64,000 bases of DNA, from the NCBI GenBank assembly GCA_037576215.1, contig JBANDB010000006.1:744001-808000 (forward strand), written 5' to 3'. The notes under the pieces were generated by a model. The model was given only the letters and a program-made list of their open reading frames with translations, had not been told where the DNA came from and made no database searches. This DNA is from Armillaria gallica. Its lineage: Eukaryota; Basidiomycota; Agaricomycetes; Agaricales; Physalacriaceae. The position numbers and the translations under genes were made by a program. Positions 10,895 to 21,516 of the stretch are shown one piece after another; position 1 is the stretch's first letter, and each line of letters opens with the position of its first letter.

Positions 10895-12777
10895 ATGATG
10901 TCGGTTCAGTCGACTGCTGCGCAAGCAATCCTAGCACTTGGTGTTTCCTCCATCTTGTCAGCGTTGTGGACCGCGTGGCGGAGGCTCTATCGGCATCCTT
11001 TATCCAAGGTCCCCGGCCCTAAACTTGCAGCGCTTACCTGGTGGTATATAACATACTTTGATGTATGCAAATACGGCGGGCTTCTAGACCAGCTTGAAAC
11101 ACTGCATCGGATATATGGTAAAATAATTCAGCCATAGTCACTGAACAGTCCTAATATTGCGACCTTTGATGTAGGTCCCGTTGTCAGAATCGGTCCAGAA
11201 GAAGTAAGTCATGCTTCACTGTTACTTCGGAAATCGAAGTCTCAACGATCCCTAGCTTCACTTCAGCCGTATTTCAGACTACAACGAAATTTACGTCCAG
11301 AACATTAGATTTCCAAAGGATCCCAGGTTTTACAATGCCTTACACGAGGATGAGTCTTCCTTTGGATTCTGTGATCTCAAAGAGGCAAAGACTCGAAAGG
11401 ACGTCCTGAGCCCAATGTTCTCTCGTAAATCTATTCTCAAGCTGGAGAACGTCATACAGGAAACGGTAAGCGATCGAGGGCATTTTTTAAGGGCCTCTAT
11501 CTTACGCCTACATTCAGGTCGACACTCTTATCAAACGAATTCTTTCCTACAGTCATCAGTCAGTCGATATGCAAAGAGCGATACGGTCAGCATCCTTAGA
11601 GATTATTGTTTCATACTGCTTTGCTCGACATTACAACACTCTCGACGTCCCGGACTTCAAGCACCCCATTCTACTTGCCTTTGAGCAGTCCTTTCCTTTC
11701 TGCCTCACCTTGAAGCATTTCCCGTACCTTTTCGATGTTCTCACTTTCGTCGACCGATTAGTCTCTTGGTTCAATCCACCTGTAGCAGGGGACGCCTTCG
11801 CCGCAATGAATCGTCAGATTGATGAACTTCTTGCAAATCCCCTTGTCATGGAGAGCGATGAGCATGAAACGATTTATAATCATCTAATGGCACCGCACCC
11901 AGTGAAAGGACAGCACACGACGCCATCGCGCAAGTCTCTTATCGAGGAGGCTATTAATCTTCTCGCTGCTGGAAGCTTTACTGTGGGGAACGCAGCCATG
12001 GTTGGGATATACTATGTCCTTAACGATCCTGTCGTGCACAAAGCATTGGTTCAGGAGCTGAGGGATGCTTGGCCCAATAAGGACGATCGTCTCCCTCTAG
12101 CCCAGCTGGAGAAGCTACCTTACCTGGTCCGTCCGGCTTTGCCTTCAATAGGTATTCTTTACTCACTTTATCGTCACGTAGACTGCCGTGATCAAGGAAT
12201 CCTTGCGTCTGTCTCACGGAGTTGTGCTCCCCTTGCCAAGGATTGTTGGACCAGTGGATACCCAGATCGGGGGCGTCTATGTCCCAGCCGGGGTTCGTCC
12301 ACTGATCTTCTAAACTTATCCCCGCCCCTAATTTATGATCTCTGAAGACTGTCGTGTCGATGGGTGTCACCTTTGTTCATTACAATCCAGACATTTTCGC
12401 TGAGCCCTTCAAATTTCACCCGCAGCGGTGGATCGGTCCTGATGTACGCGGACTGGACAATTTTTTGCTGTCCTTCGGTAAAGGTCCGAGAAGCTGTCTC
12501 GGTGTCAAGTATGTCTGCCCTCCGTATTTTTGTGTGTTCCAGCATAATCGCGTCCTTCATATAGCCTCGCCTGGTGTGAGTTGTATATAATGTTTGGCAA
12601 TATTTTTAGGCATATCGACATGCAATTGGATGATATGAAGTGAGTTTCATCAACTTTTGTACATATCATTTTGATTCTATCTTCTTCGGTAGAGCGGAAG
12701 ACCTTGCGTTCAGGTGCCACCTCACGCCGACATACCGAGGCAAGCGATTGAGCGTACGAGCAAAACCCACTGCATGA
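10895..12777 (+). CDS. Cytochrome P450 monooxygenase
   Basis: A multi-exon, membrane-anchored class II P450 of about 500 residues. Starting at ATG 10895 there is an N-terminal helix (AQAILALGVSSILSALW), then the proline hinge HPLSKVPGPKLA, PVVRIGPEE, FYNALHEDESSFGFCD, MFSRKSILKLENVIQ and a long exon with DFKHPILLAFEQSFPF. The I-helix is AAGSFTVGNA: the A-G-x-x-T core is kept but the usual acidic residue before Thr is absent. Further on come KESLRLSHG (the ExxR pair), RIVGPVDTQIGGVYVPAG, FKFHPQRWIG and the heme loop FGKGPRSCLG. The C-terminus (CHLTPTYRGKRLSVRAKPTA) is in a last small exon. It looks intact. Sitting between the two precursor modules, it is the best candidate for an oxidative tailoring enzyme of the peptide, though the substrate cannot be read from sequence. 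Confidence 0.9.
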
Positions 12778-13029
12778 CACTTTCTGTCGCAACATCATGA
12801 CGCTCTTGAAGCCCTTGTTTTACTCAATCCTCAAGTGTATACCCGGATTTGAGAGGCTTATGCACCGCCTAGATATAACGATGATTTATTAAATTTGTAT
12901 AGAGACTTTCCTTGCACTTTGCATCAATCCTTTGAGCAAATATACTCTGGTGTGCGTTTAAGGCCTTCAAACAACCCGGCTACCACGGCCATCTTGCCAC
13001 CTTCCCTCTGCTCCTCAAGGCTTCACGGA

Positions 13030-13697
13030 TTATCGTGATTTATCCTGCATCACTCTAAGCCTAGTATCGTTATAATTCCTTCCCATCGCATTGTACACTT
13101 TTGACCAATCTCTACAGACGTGTGTAGAGCCCATTCGTTTGATCTCGTAGTTCCGAGTGAGCACGTCCGCCGGCTCAAGCGTCAGGTCGGGATTACAGAG
13201 GATCATCTGCCGGAGGTATGTGAGACAGTGCTGCATATGCTCTCGAACGCCTTGATCATAATCTCCGTCCAGGGCGGTCCGCATCAACCGCAGACAATGG
13301 AGCTGATGCCACATTGATAGTGCAAAGCGCCTTTGCTCCTGACCTAAACGCAGGTATCCAAACCCGTACGTTGCAGTTGTCGCCCACTCTTCAGGACTAT
13401 CAAGACCTGAAATTCCGTAATGCGAGCTTTCCTCCATCATCATGAGCACATTGGGAAGGTAGAGTGGCCAGTGTTCTGGAAAATTGTTGTCTACGAAGGC
13501 TTAGACGTATGGATTGAGCCTGAGGAAATGTGGTGCGAAACGAGTGGTTACTCACAATACACTTTCTCGCTAGGCACGTTCGATTCTCTACGTGTGACAG
13601 AGATGGTGCGTACGAACGTCGCAAGAGATAATGCGAGTATGAAGGTGCCCAGTGCCAACATGACTATGATCCTCCCCCGAATATGCCGCTGCAACAT
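13030..13697 (-). CDS. UstYa-like (DUF3328) protein C, canonical HxxHC type
   Basis: Two exons, 13697..13556 and 13499..13030, give 203 residues. The intron (56 bases, GTGAGT...TCTAAG) has an AAG acceptor and phase 1, exactly as in gene A; using an earlier CAG acceptor would meet a TAA. The protein has a short N-terminus, one membrane helix (IIVMLALGTFILALS), then SFVDNNFPEHWPLYLPN, EESSHYGISGLD, YGFGYLRLGQEQ, and the two HxxHC motifs MWHQLHCLRLM and EHMQHCLTYLRQMILC, ending CRDWSKVYNAM. These two motifs are the family's presumed metal or catalytic site. It is the module-2 counterpart of gene A, head to head with gene D. Likely an oxidase acting on the secreted precursor in the ER or Golgi lumen. 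Confidence 0.9.
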
Positions 13698-14080
13698 CTG
13701 ATAGACAATCGATGAGTGCATTGCGGGACAATTTTTGCTTTGGATGTCATCCTGAATCCTTCATGCTAATTTATTAATAGAGTGGACTGATCCACGGCTG
13801 GGCGGTCCTACTGGTCAGCCCGGTATCGCGAGGCCTCCGCAGTGCTGCTCTCTTGAAACTCCGAAAGCGGTACCTGTTGGCGTTGAAGCTTCTAGGACCC
13901 TTTTCGTTCTAGCGAGTCATTTGCTTCATCTATCCACAGCAGCTATTGATAAGCACCTTTGCGAAGCCTGACATCAAGAGCTTGTAGTTTAAAGACCGCT
14001 TTACCGCTGTGATGCAAAGTTAGTTAGCACCTCAATCAAGTCGAGAGTAACTTTCTACGACTCTCCCTCAGCTTCTGAAT
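13698..14080. promoter_or_regulatory. Shared intergenic promoter region between divergent UstYa-like genes C and D
   Basis: This 383-base gap separates a head-to-head pair and repeats the layout seen at 363..793. It must hold both promoters. No specific binding site is identified by eye. Confidence 0.5.
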
Positions 14081-14730
14081 ATGCTAAATCAATATCGGAA
14101 ATCTACTATTACTATCTTGCTAGCGCTCGTTGTCGGCTTCTATCTTTTGATGAGCGACTCGATCATGACAACCTGGCCTGGTAGTAGCCCTGAAGAGCGG
14201 TGTGAGTCGCTCGTTTCCTCATTACCCAGTGAGGTGTTACTCACATCTCATCAGGGAAATCTGTAGCGAACTCCGTCGCTGTATGGGACATCGGTCCACT
14301 TCCACTCGTCTTGATGGATGTTGAGGATACAATCAATTATCAGCTCAACTCAACTGACTACAATAATGCACAATGGTCGGCCCTTGCTCCAGGTGGAGGG
14401 ATCGTCTACCTCGACCCGGACCATACCCCTTACCTTCCCTCTTTTTTCCATCAGCTTCGTTGTCTAGACACCCTTCGGTCGGCGTATATCTCTCAAGAGG
14501 TGGGCGAGGGCAGGCAAGACGTCATAGAAGCAGCGGTAGCTAGACATTGTCTGAACTATCTTCGACAGATGTTATTCTGTCGCTCTGATCTGAACCTCGA
14601 GAGCGTTATCTCGGTAGAACATGGACATCATGCCGTTGGTCGACGACGTACACAGACATGTCAGGATTGGAGAGTAGTGTACGAGGAGCTTGAAAGGAAC
14701 CAAGGCTATCAGTCAGGTCGAAGTACATAG
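14081..14730 (+). CDS. UstYa-like (DUF3328) protein D, divergent motif type
   Basis: Exons 14081..14201 and 14255..14730 joined across a phase-1 intron (GTGAGT...TCAG) give 198 residues. An N-terminal helix (TITILLALVVGFYLLM) is followed by VWDIGPLPLVLMDVEDTINY, FFHQLRCLDTLR and ARHCLNYLRQMLFC, ending CQDWRVVYEELERN. It is the paralogue of gene B and shares the same half-motifs (HQLRC, VARHC), so the loss of one histidine in each HxxHC predates the duplication. A Trp codon spans the intron in both. It is followed by precursor 2 in the same orientation. A role as a non-canonical partner of the C protein is inferred, not shown. Confidence 0.88.
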
Positions 14731-15225
14731 AGGCATTACCACAGGATAATGTGACAGTTAAGCTTTAGAGGTACTCTGTGAACTCGTGTATTTGGCATTG
14801 GCTCAAGACCCCGCATTTTTAAGTCCGCGATATAAGCAATGTCACTGTAGGGTGCTGTCCAGTCATGGCATTCACGGTGCCACGAACTCCAGGCTCCGAC
14901 GGACCTACTACTCCGTCACTAGCCCTTGCGATGGGCAATAATTCTCCGACTAGGAGAGGGTCACAGGACTATTCGGTATTAGATTGTACCTTGGAATGCA
15001 CCTTTGTGAATGCGATGGGCGGGACTGCCACAGTCCGGTCCCTAGCAGCTAAATAAGGACCGGGGACTGCGGTGGGTTGCTCTTGCCGTACGAAACGCGA
15101 TCAGACGACTCGAACATCTTTTGTGCGCAAGCGGAAGAATTCACCATCGGTAGAGTCACCGAGTAAACCGTACAGGAGAGGATAAAAGCTACCCACTTCC
15201 ACTAGGGATCACCCATCTCACGAAG
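14731..15225 (+). promoter_or_regulatory. Intergenic region with TATA-like promoter of precursor gene 2
   Basis: No convincing coding signal. GGATAAAAGC at 15180..15189 lies about 40 bases before the precursor ATG and matches the motif before precursor 1. The open frame at 14865..15056 has no recognised features. Confidence 0.4.
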
Positions 15226-15578
15226 ATGCAAATGCCTTTCATCGTAATTCTCTTCTCCATTGCGTCCGTTCTTGCAGGACCTTGTAAGTCTCAAATATTC
15301 AAGATAGTAGTTTGAAACTGACCTGACAGTATCCAAAGTACCTGGTGAATTAAATGGACGAATGCCGACCGCTCAGCTACTGCAGCCACGCGTTGATGAG
15401 GATTCCATCACGTCAAGGAACTCGGTCACGAAGTCTTTGCCCTTGAAGCGAGAATTTGATAGTAAATTCCAGGCCTCGTTTGAAGACGAATAGTTTTCTG
15501 ACCACATTCGTTTTAGTGGATGTACCTGCTGCAATGGCAAAGTTGGCTGATGGAGCCGCGGCACACTCTTTCAAGTAG
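15226..15578 (+). CDS. Putative secreted peptide precursor 2 with one dibasic site
   Basis: Three exons, 15226..15283 (58 bases), 15330..15461 (132) and 15517..15578 (62), give 83 residues. The first and last exon lengths and both phase-1 junctions equal those of precursor 1, which marks common ancestry. Exon 1 encodes a signal peptide (MQMPFIVILFSIASVLAGP). Exon 2 encodes a non-repeated leader ending SLPLKREFD, with a KR Kex2 site. Exon 3 encodes MDVPAAMAKLADGAAAHSFK and then stops, recognisably related to the (V/I)DVPxSM unit of precursor 1. If the exon 2 donor (GATA|GTAAAT) is not used, exon 2 reads on and stops shortly after FEDE, so splicing decides whether the DVP peptide is made. It has one core against five in its paralogue. 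Confidence 0.65.
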
Positions 15579-16016
15579 GACTAGGATGAGAAAGTGGGAG
15601 AGCTTTGCGAGCGAGTATGTTATAATACCGGCTTAACCCTGCCAACAAGGAGGTCTTTAGCTCGACTCTAGGTCTTTAACTGCTGCTTGTCAGCAAAATA
15701 AGATGCAATTGCGGATTGGTCTTGGGTACCCGCGTTATGTCCTGACATATTGCTGTTCTCCAAGAAATATTCCACAAACCCTGATCTCCAAATGGTGTTA
15801 GTGTTAAATGGAACCCCGCTCACCCAATACCATCAAACTCTAGCGAGCAAATACGGTTTAGACGTCAGTGGAGGGACCTGAAGATCAACGGCAAGCCGCG
15901 GCGCGCTGCTTTCGAGTTAGTCCTTGGAACACGTTCCTGTCATGCTATAGCGCCCAGAGCGCACTCTGCCTGACGGTGTTCGATATCGATGTCATGATAC
16001 TCGGACGCAACTCCGA
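15579..16016. other. Intergenic left of the transposable element
   Basis: No gene is recognised. It ends in the left 8-base target-site duplication AACTCCGA (16009..16016). Confidence 0.5.
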
Positions 16017-16541
16017 TAGGGTACGGTTAATAAGTCCACCGGACTTATTAACTGTTAGTTATTAACATCGGAGGCTGGGACCATGTTAATAACAAAATTT
16101 CAAAAAGTAGCAATAACAGGATAAAAAAGCGTTACTAACGATTAACTGACGATGTTAACGAGATTATCGATGTTAATAACACCCCGATCGATGTCAATGG
16201 TCATCTACTGAGCCCTATTGACGAGCCCATTGAGTAGGACAGACTGCGAGGCAGAGATGATGGTGCGTTGGAGGCCTTGTGATGGGCCTATTACAATTCA
16301 CATTCACGATTTCACATGACTAAGAGCGGTCTGGACCATACAACCCACGAATTATCGACTTTGAGCTTTCTCTGACCGGCCTCACACCTGCCTTACCCTC
16401 TGTTGCCTTCCAAAACTTATTAACATCCAGGTACTTATTAACACTACTTTTCACGACCATTTATTAACATGTGTTATTAACCTATGTTAATAACTAACAT
16501 TAACATTTGTTAATAACATCGCACTTATTAACCGTACCCTA
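16017..16541. mobile_element. Non-autonomous hAT-type element (MITE), 525 bp
   Basis: Both ends carry the perfect 19-base terminal inverted repeat TAGGGTACGGTTAATAAGT, starting at 16017 and, on the other strand, at 16541. The element is flanked by identical 8-base direct repeats AACTCCGA at 16009..16016 and 16542..16549. An 8-bp target duplication together with TAGGG-type ends is typical of hAT transposons. It has no transposase frame, so it needs a source elsewhere. The motif TTATTAAC or TTAATAAC recurs many times within about 170 bases of each end, consistent with sub-terminal transposase-binding sites. Perfect ends and target duplication imply a fairly recent insertion. Confidence 0.9.
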
Positions 16542-16549
16542 AACTCCGA

Positions 16550-16939
16550 ACGACGTGAACTGGAGTGTTGCCGAGGTGCCGCAGCAGGTAATTTCTCACG
16601 GGTTTGACGGGCCAACCTAACATAGGGGTGCGTCTTCAAAACTCTTCACTCGTCGCAAAAATTTTGAAAAAAGGGCTGAATGTTCTACACAACCATTATT
16701 AGCATGTCCCATAAGATATCATCAATGTGCTTTATTAGACATATAATTAGCGGTTTGGTAGCAATATATTGGATATGAGTACAAGGATATTTCTTTGTTG
16801 TTCACCCAGCGATAAGCAAATAGACTCTGCACAAATGCGTAACCCTTCTGCTGGTATGGTTTCTGCCTGCTTGACAAAAATCTTTAGCATCAAACTATAA
16901 ATAAAACAGGAGTTGGTATACCAAAGCTTCAAGCGCACA
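16550..16939. other. Intergenic; nothing recognised
   Basis: This is an AT-rich stretch between the transposable element and the next gene's 3' end. No coding or RNA signal is seen. Confidence 0.5.
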
Positions 16940-18206
16940 TTATTTATGGAGTGGTGTTAATCTATTGGTATCTCTTTGGAAATTCTCGGTCGCAAGACTT
17001 GTTGGAGTGGAAGCAGGGATCTCCTTCAAAGGAATTTCAGAGTGATCTGTTTCGGTGGGCCCGTAGAGCGATTTGGCCTTATATCGTGAAGGCGCTATGG
17101 TGGTCGAATTCCATGCTCTTCCCCTAACAACCCTCAGGATGATGAGAAGCGGCGCTATTCCCTGCAAGTCTGCTCGTTAGAAGTGCGCTCTTGAGAGATA
17201 TCCTACAGACCTCTATCTGACCGAGCGGCGGGAGTAGTACATTTTGAATAGGATTATTACGAGCATATGTGATGAGGAATATCAGCGCCCATAGCGAATA
17301 CAACGCAGCTGATTCAATCACGATCGCGAGGACGGAAGTGTAGTGTGATCCGTGGCTGGATCCTAGGACTGCGTTTGCCCGCCGGCGTATAAGGAGAAGG
17401 CGGGTGGTAATTAGGAAGGTGAAAACGATGTTGAGACCTGCAGATATAGACCAAAAGGCTATTCCAAGACGCACAGACGTTGTAGCCCAAAAGGTATCCT
17501 GGGACCGAGTGATTGAGATTGCTAAACCCAAACCGGAGCCTGGAAGGGGTTATCACCGTCATGAAAATCAAGAAAACCAAATACCGATGTCCCCGAGATA
17601 GATGACAGCAAGAGCTATGACTGCCCAGAGATTGCGGTCGTATATCACAAAGAATCGGTAGAGCTGAACGTAGCGAGACGCGATAAATGAACATGAGCAT
17701 TTGGACACATGTACTAGCTTACAACGAGACCGTCGGCAAGCCAACCAAGGATAATATATCTGCAGAATAACGTCAGAAAAAGGGCGCTGAAAAAGGGAAA
17801 ATGACAGACGCAATGAAAGACATCAGATTAGATGTCGCCGCGTAAAAGGAGAGCGTAAAAGCGTTAGGACCACCAGGATAATTACGATCATCGATATAAG
17901 TCATTTGAATGAACATTTGGTTTCCTGCTATGCCGATAGTCGCCAACACTAAGACTGCACTGACGTAAATCCAAATCCACCACTGTTTTTCCTCTTTCCG
18001 TAACGCAAAGAGGCCTTGAAAACATTGTAGGACCATGGTAAGGAGGATACCTGCGCACTATGAGCAATTGATGAAGCCTGAATAGGTGAGCTACCGTAAG
18101 CAATCAAGGCAAGTGCCATTCCATTCAGATTCGTTTTTTCCACCCATAGATCGTGGGCGGATTCCCCAGGGGGCGCGTACACCGGGCTCAGAGGGGGTCC
18201 CGTCAT
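16940..18206 (-). CDS. Seven-TM-like integral membrane protein, basidiomycete family of unknown function
   Basis: A multi-exon gene starting at ATG 18204-18206 with an extracellular N-terminus (MTGPPLSPVYAPPGESAHDL), then helices including NLNGMALALIAYG, ILLTMVLQCFQGLFAL, WIYVSAVLVLATIGIAGNQM, SFYAATSNLMSFIA, FVIYDRNLWAVIALAVIYLG, LGIAFWSISAGLNIVFTFLI and SVLAIVIESAALYSLWALIF. The last helix region reads IAPLLIILRVVRGRAWN, and a soluble tail follows. About seven helices in this order match a large agaricomycete group of GPCR-like membrane proteins with no assigned ligand. Several short introns are needed and I did not fix all boundaries. It ends at a stop at 16940. Confidence 0.7.
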
Positions 18207-18945
18207 ACTGGTACGAAGCCAAAGAGAAAATCTGAAGGAACGTACTTATTTTCCAGGTGACCTTGGGACAAAATGCGTCGATCATTGTGGGCCTGAGGAT
18301 ATAACGAGATACTGCCATGCCACGATGGTGGAAGCGATCCCTTCCAGAAGTCGCTCGGAATTGCATTGGATACCCGATATCCTACAAGTTGTTACAGATT
18401 TTCCGACTGCCACGCTACCGTGTGCAAGTGGACCACACTTCTGGATAATGAATATACGCTTTAAGAATCGAAGGTCTTGAGCACGGTTCCGGAACCCAAC
18501 TCACCTGATGACATTACGCATTTTCTTCGCACTATGACCATCACATAACCTCGATTCTTCGAAACAAGAAACTGGATTAGCGGAGATATGATGCACGACG
18601 TAGCGCAGATCCGGCAGGTGTCATTTATACTTATTAATTAAGTCGCAGTAGCTTCATACGTTTTGATGCGACGTCGTGCACGGAGTCATCACCTACTGAC
18701 AAACCAACGGTGTACAGCGGCGACGTGGGTCTGGGCGTTTCGACCCTAGGGGTTCTCGACGGGGAGGTGAACCTTTCGCAGTGCTCAGTGCTCGTGCTCT
18801 GCGTCAAAAAATAAAATAAAAATTTCCATCCGTCACGTTCACAAACAAAACCATTCGAGAAGATCATCTGCAAGTATCTATACAACGGATGAGCAAATTA
18901 ACCAAGCGAGAGATAACAGCGTACTGAAACCTATAACTAACAACG
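18207..18945. other. Intergenic; nothing recognised
   Basis: The minus-strand frame at 18634..18885 is short, has no motif and ends without splice support. No gene is called. Confidence 0.5.
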
Positions 18946-19461
18946 TTAATCCTCACCTCCCGACCTTGCCCAAGCAACGGCGGAGGTCCATTCATTATTC
19001 GTGACAAGGCCCGCCTGCTCCGCCTTCGTCAAGACAGTGATGATCCAATCTTGGCAGTTCCACTCCCCATTGGGCTCCTCCACCCTAACCCCCGCCGCAA
19101 TTCTCTCCAACTCCTGTCGTTGGGAGAGACTCATCGTCGCGACGGCCTTCCGAGGTTTGTTCCTATGGCTGTTATGGGTCTCCACCTGGGTGATAGCGCC
19201 CCAGTTGGTAAGATGGTTATACCCAATCTCCTGGACAACCTCCAGGAGCCGACGGTAGACGTGCTGTACGCCACCTTGCTCTTCCGTCTTTACCACCCAA
19301 AAGAGCTTCCAGTGAAGATCTCGTAGATCGGTCACGATGGGAATGCGAGTGACCATTATTTGGACTGTGAGGTCTGCGTCAGGGTCAGGATACCAGCGAC
19401 TTAGATCGATAGGTGGTAGGCGACCAGAGGGACGGCCCATCTCGTTAGGAAGGATAGCCAT
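18946..19461 (-). CDS. Basidiomycete conserved protein of unknown function, paralogue 1
   Basis: An intronless frame of 171 residues. The pattern NEMGRPSGRLPPIDLSRWYP, IMVTRIPIVTDLRDLHWKLF, EVVQEIGYNHLTNWGAITQV, LSQRQELERIAAGV and EWNCQDWIITVLTKAEQAGL matches a family of fungal proteins (DUF6914-like, from memory). The conserved NCQDW segment near the C-terminus and repeated Trp residues suggest a small folded domain, possibly Cys-dependent, but no activity is known. A second copy lies at 21517..22065 in the same orientation. Purifying constraint is suggested by the conserved frame in both. Confidence 0.75.
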   Translation of the reverse strand: MAILPNEMGRPSGRLPPIDLSRWYPDPDADLTVQIMVTRIPIVTDLRDLHWKLFWVVKTEEQGGVQHVYRRLLEVVQEIGYNHLTNWGAITQVETHNSHRNKPRKAVATMSLSQRQELERIAAGVRVEEPNGEWNCQDWIITVLTKAEQAGLVTNNEWTSAVAWARSGGED

Positions 19462-21516
19462 ACTACATAAAAGTCAGCTCATCGTTATCGTATCAAGGAA
19501 TCGGCAAGAAAATTTACCTGCTGAGAGTTTGAAAGAGTAGTTGACCTGGCCGATGGTGCTGTTCAATCACATGAACACCATCGATATCCAGCGAGGTAGA
19601 CCGATACAAGAATTCAAAGTCAGCCAGAAACCCTACACGGAAATTGTCACTTCATTCTGCGGACATAGACGAAGGCGAATCAAAATCTTACCTTTTTATA
19701 TTCGGGACATCAAGAACCGGCGGCTGACATGTAATAGAGTCTCTGAGAGTCCAGAGTCTGGCCGAGGACGGCTTGACCATCCCACCAAGGTCGGATCTCA
19801 GGCAACAACATACTGTCCCAGAATCGCAGCCACTCGTAGTTCAAAACAACACCTCACAGTACAAAATAGCCGTCGCGACTTGCCGACCATTACATTGGAT
19901 CACACAGGATAGCATAGTATATGGTGTGGCCCTGGACCTGGTTGTCAGAGGGCAGAAGCATTACATTGTGTCTGGCGGAATAAACTGATGGATATGCAAG
20001 GTCCAGAGCTAGATAGATGCTTAGTTCCTCAATACCCGTTGAAGTTTCGGGAAAGACTGTCCTCGGAGTATGTCGTACAGTAAGACCTTATGACCAAAAC
20101 CACAGGGATTCAATGCACGGGGCATCGGTACGAAATCGGTATCTGAGCAATTCCCCGCACGGTCGACGCGTTAGGTTGGAGCTTTGGCCCTCGAGTCTGT
20201 TCTTGATAGTATTTGCGCGATGAAAGGCCCTGTGAACCCAGGGAACGAAGACGGTGGTATAAGGCTGTCGCGAGTACGCACTTCAGGCGTGTAGAACAAA
20301 GGAAAACTTAGGACAGTCGTGTGTTATCGATATAAATGTCGTTCTCGTGATCCAAACACAAGTTTCTGGCAGGATTTTTGTTTTGGGAAAGCTAAGATTT
20401 TTGTCAGATTCCGGATCTTAAGAGGCAGAGAATTGTCGAGATTCGAAGACTACTAGGCACAAGACCATAAGATTGGGGAGCAGCCTCAGGTGCCATGAAG
20501 AAATAGCATTCCTCAGATATTTTATCATCGCATAGATGTGCAAAGAGACGGCGCGTCGGCGATGACGGGAGACCTGGTGCCCTGAGGAATTGAAGATAAA
20601 AACTTGCTGCAAGTACTAGCTTTTGATCCGAGCCCCGGCAAACAGATGTTTATAGCTGCGATCGCGGGAAATACCGGAATATATAGATTGTTTCGGGCCG
20701 AGATTCCGAAGCGTACATGCGTTTTCCGAGTTGACGACTCGAAATACTGAATGAAAACCTCGCAGCGAGACGTCAGAAAGCTCGAGGCCCAAGGTAACCA
20801 CTGGTTGTGCCGATAACTGCTAGGCATGGAATGGTGGGAGTAACTGACAAGGTTTCCAATATTACTGGGCGTAACTTAATGAAGCAAGTACAAGGACAAC
20901 TTGGCAAGCGCTCGGACGCACCCGAATTAGAGATGGGAAGCGGTGGAGATTTATGGAGCAAGTAATTGAATACTTACATGACCCATTGGCATGAAATACA
21001 TATGCTAGATGAAGTCTTCTAGAACATATTTTGGAGAGGAAGAGGATAAGTATAGACGACTACGTCGAAATGAAAGAAGCGAAATGAAGTGAAAGACCCA
21101 CTCATGCAATATAGTTGTCATCGCCATCCATAACACTGATCTTGGATCATCTTTCCCAGCTTAGGACATTCAATCACATAAGTGACGACATGTACGTATA
21201 ATTAGGTTGACCTGGAGAAAGAAAGCTATATCAGGGAGATCAAACGTTCTGCAATGTGATATAGACCTGGGCGAGATCCCGTAACCCCGTGCAAACCATG
21301 AGGTCACAACCAAATGAAAATCGAAGATATCATCGAAATACAAAACGTCTAAGTGAAGAAAGAAAAACATCATGTCGACTATAACGTCAGAGTAGCGGTC
21401 CCGGGTACTAGGTGCTAAAAATGTACAACTTGCTACGTGGACTAGGCATTTAATGGGACTCGTCGAAACATCGAAAAAATAGATGGAAAGACGCACAGAA
21501 ACGAATCATGGTCGAG
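19462..21516. other. Spacer of about 2 kb between the two paralogues; nothing recognised
   Basis: Many short frames occur on both strands but none shows a signal peptide, motif or consistent splice structure. It may hold remnants of the duplication. Confidence 0.4.

Noticed and set aside
13500..13555. Apparent nonsense codon (TAA) in UstYa-like gene C where gene A has CAA
   Set aside because: Splicing at the AAG acceptor places the TAA inside the intron. Gene A has the same intron position, phase and acceptor type, so C is intact.
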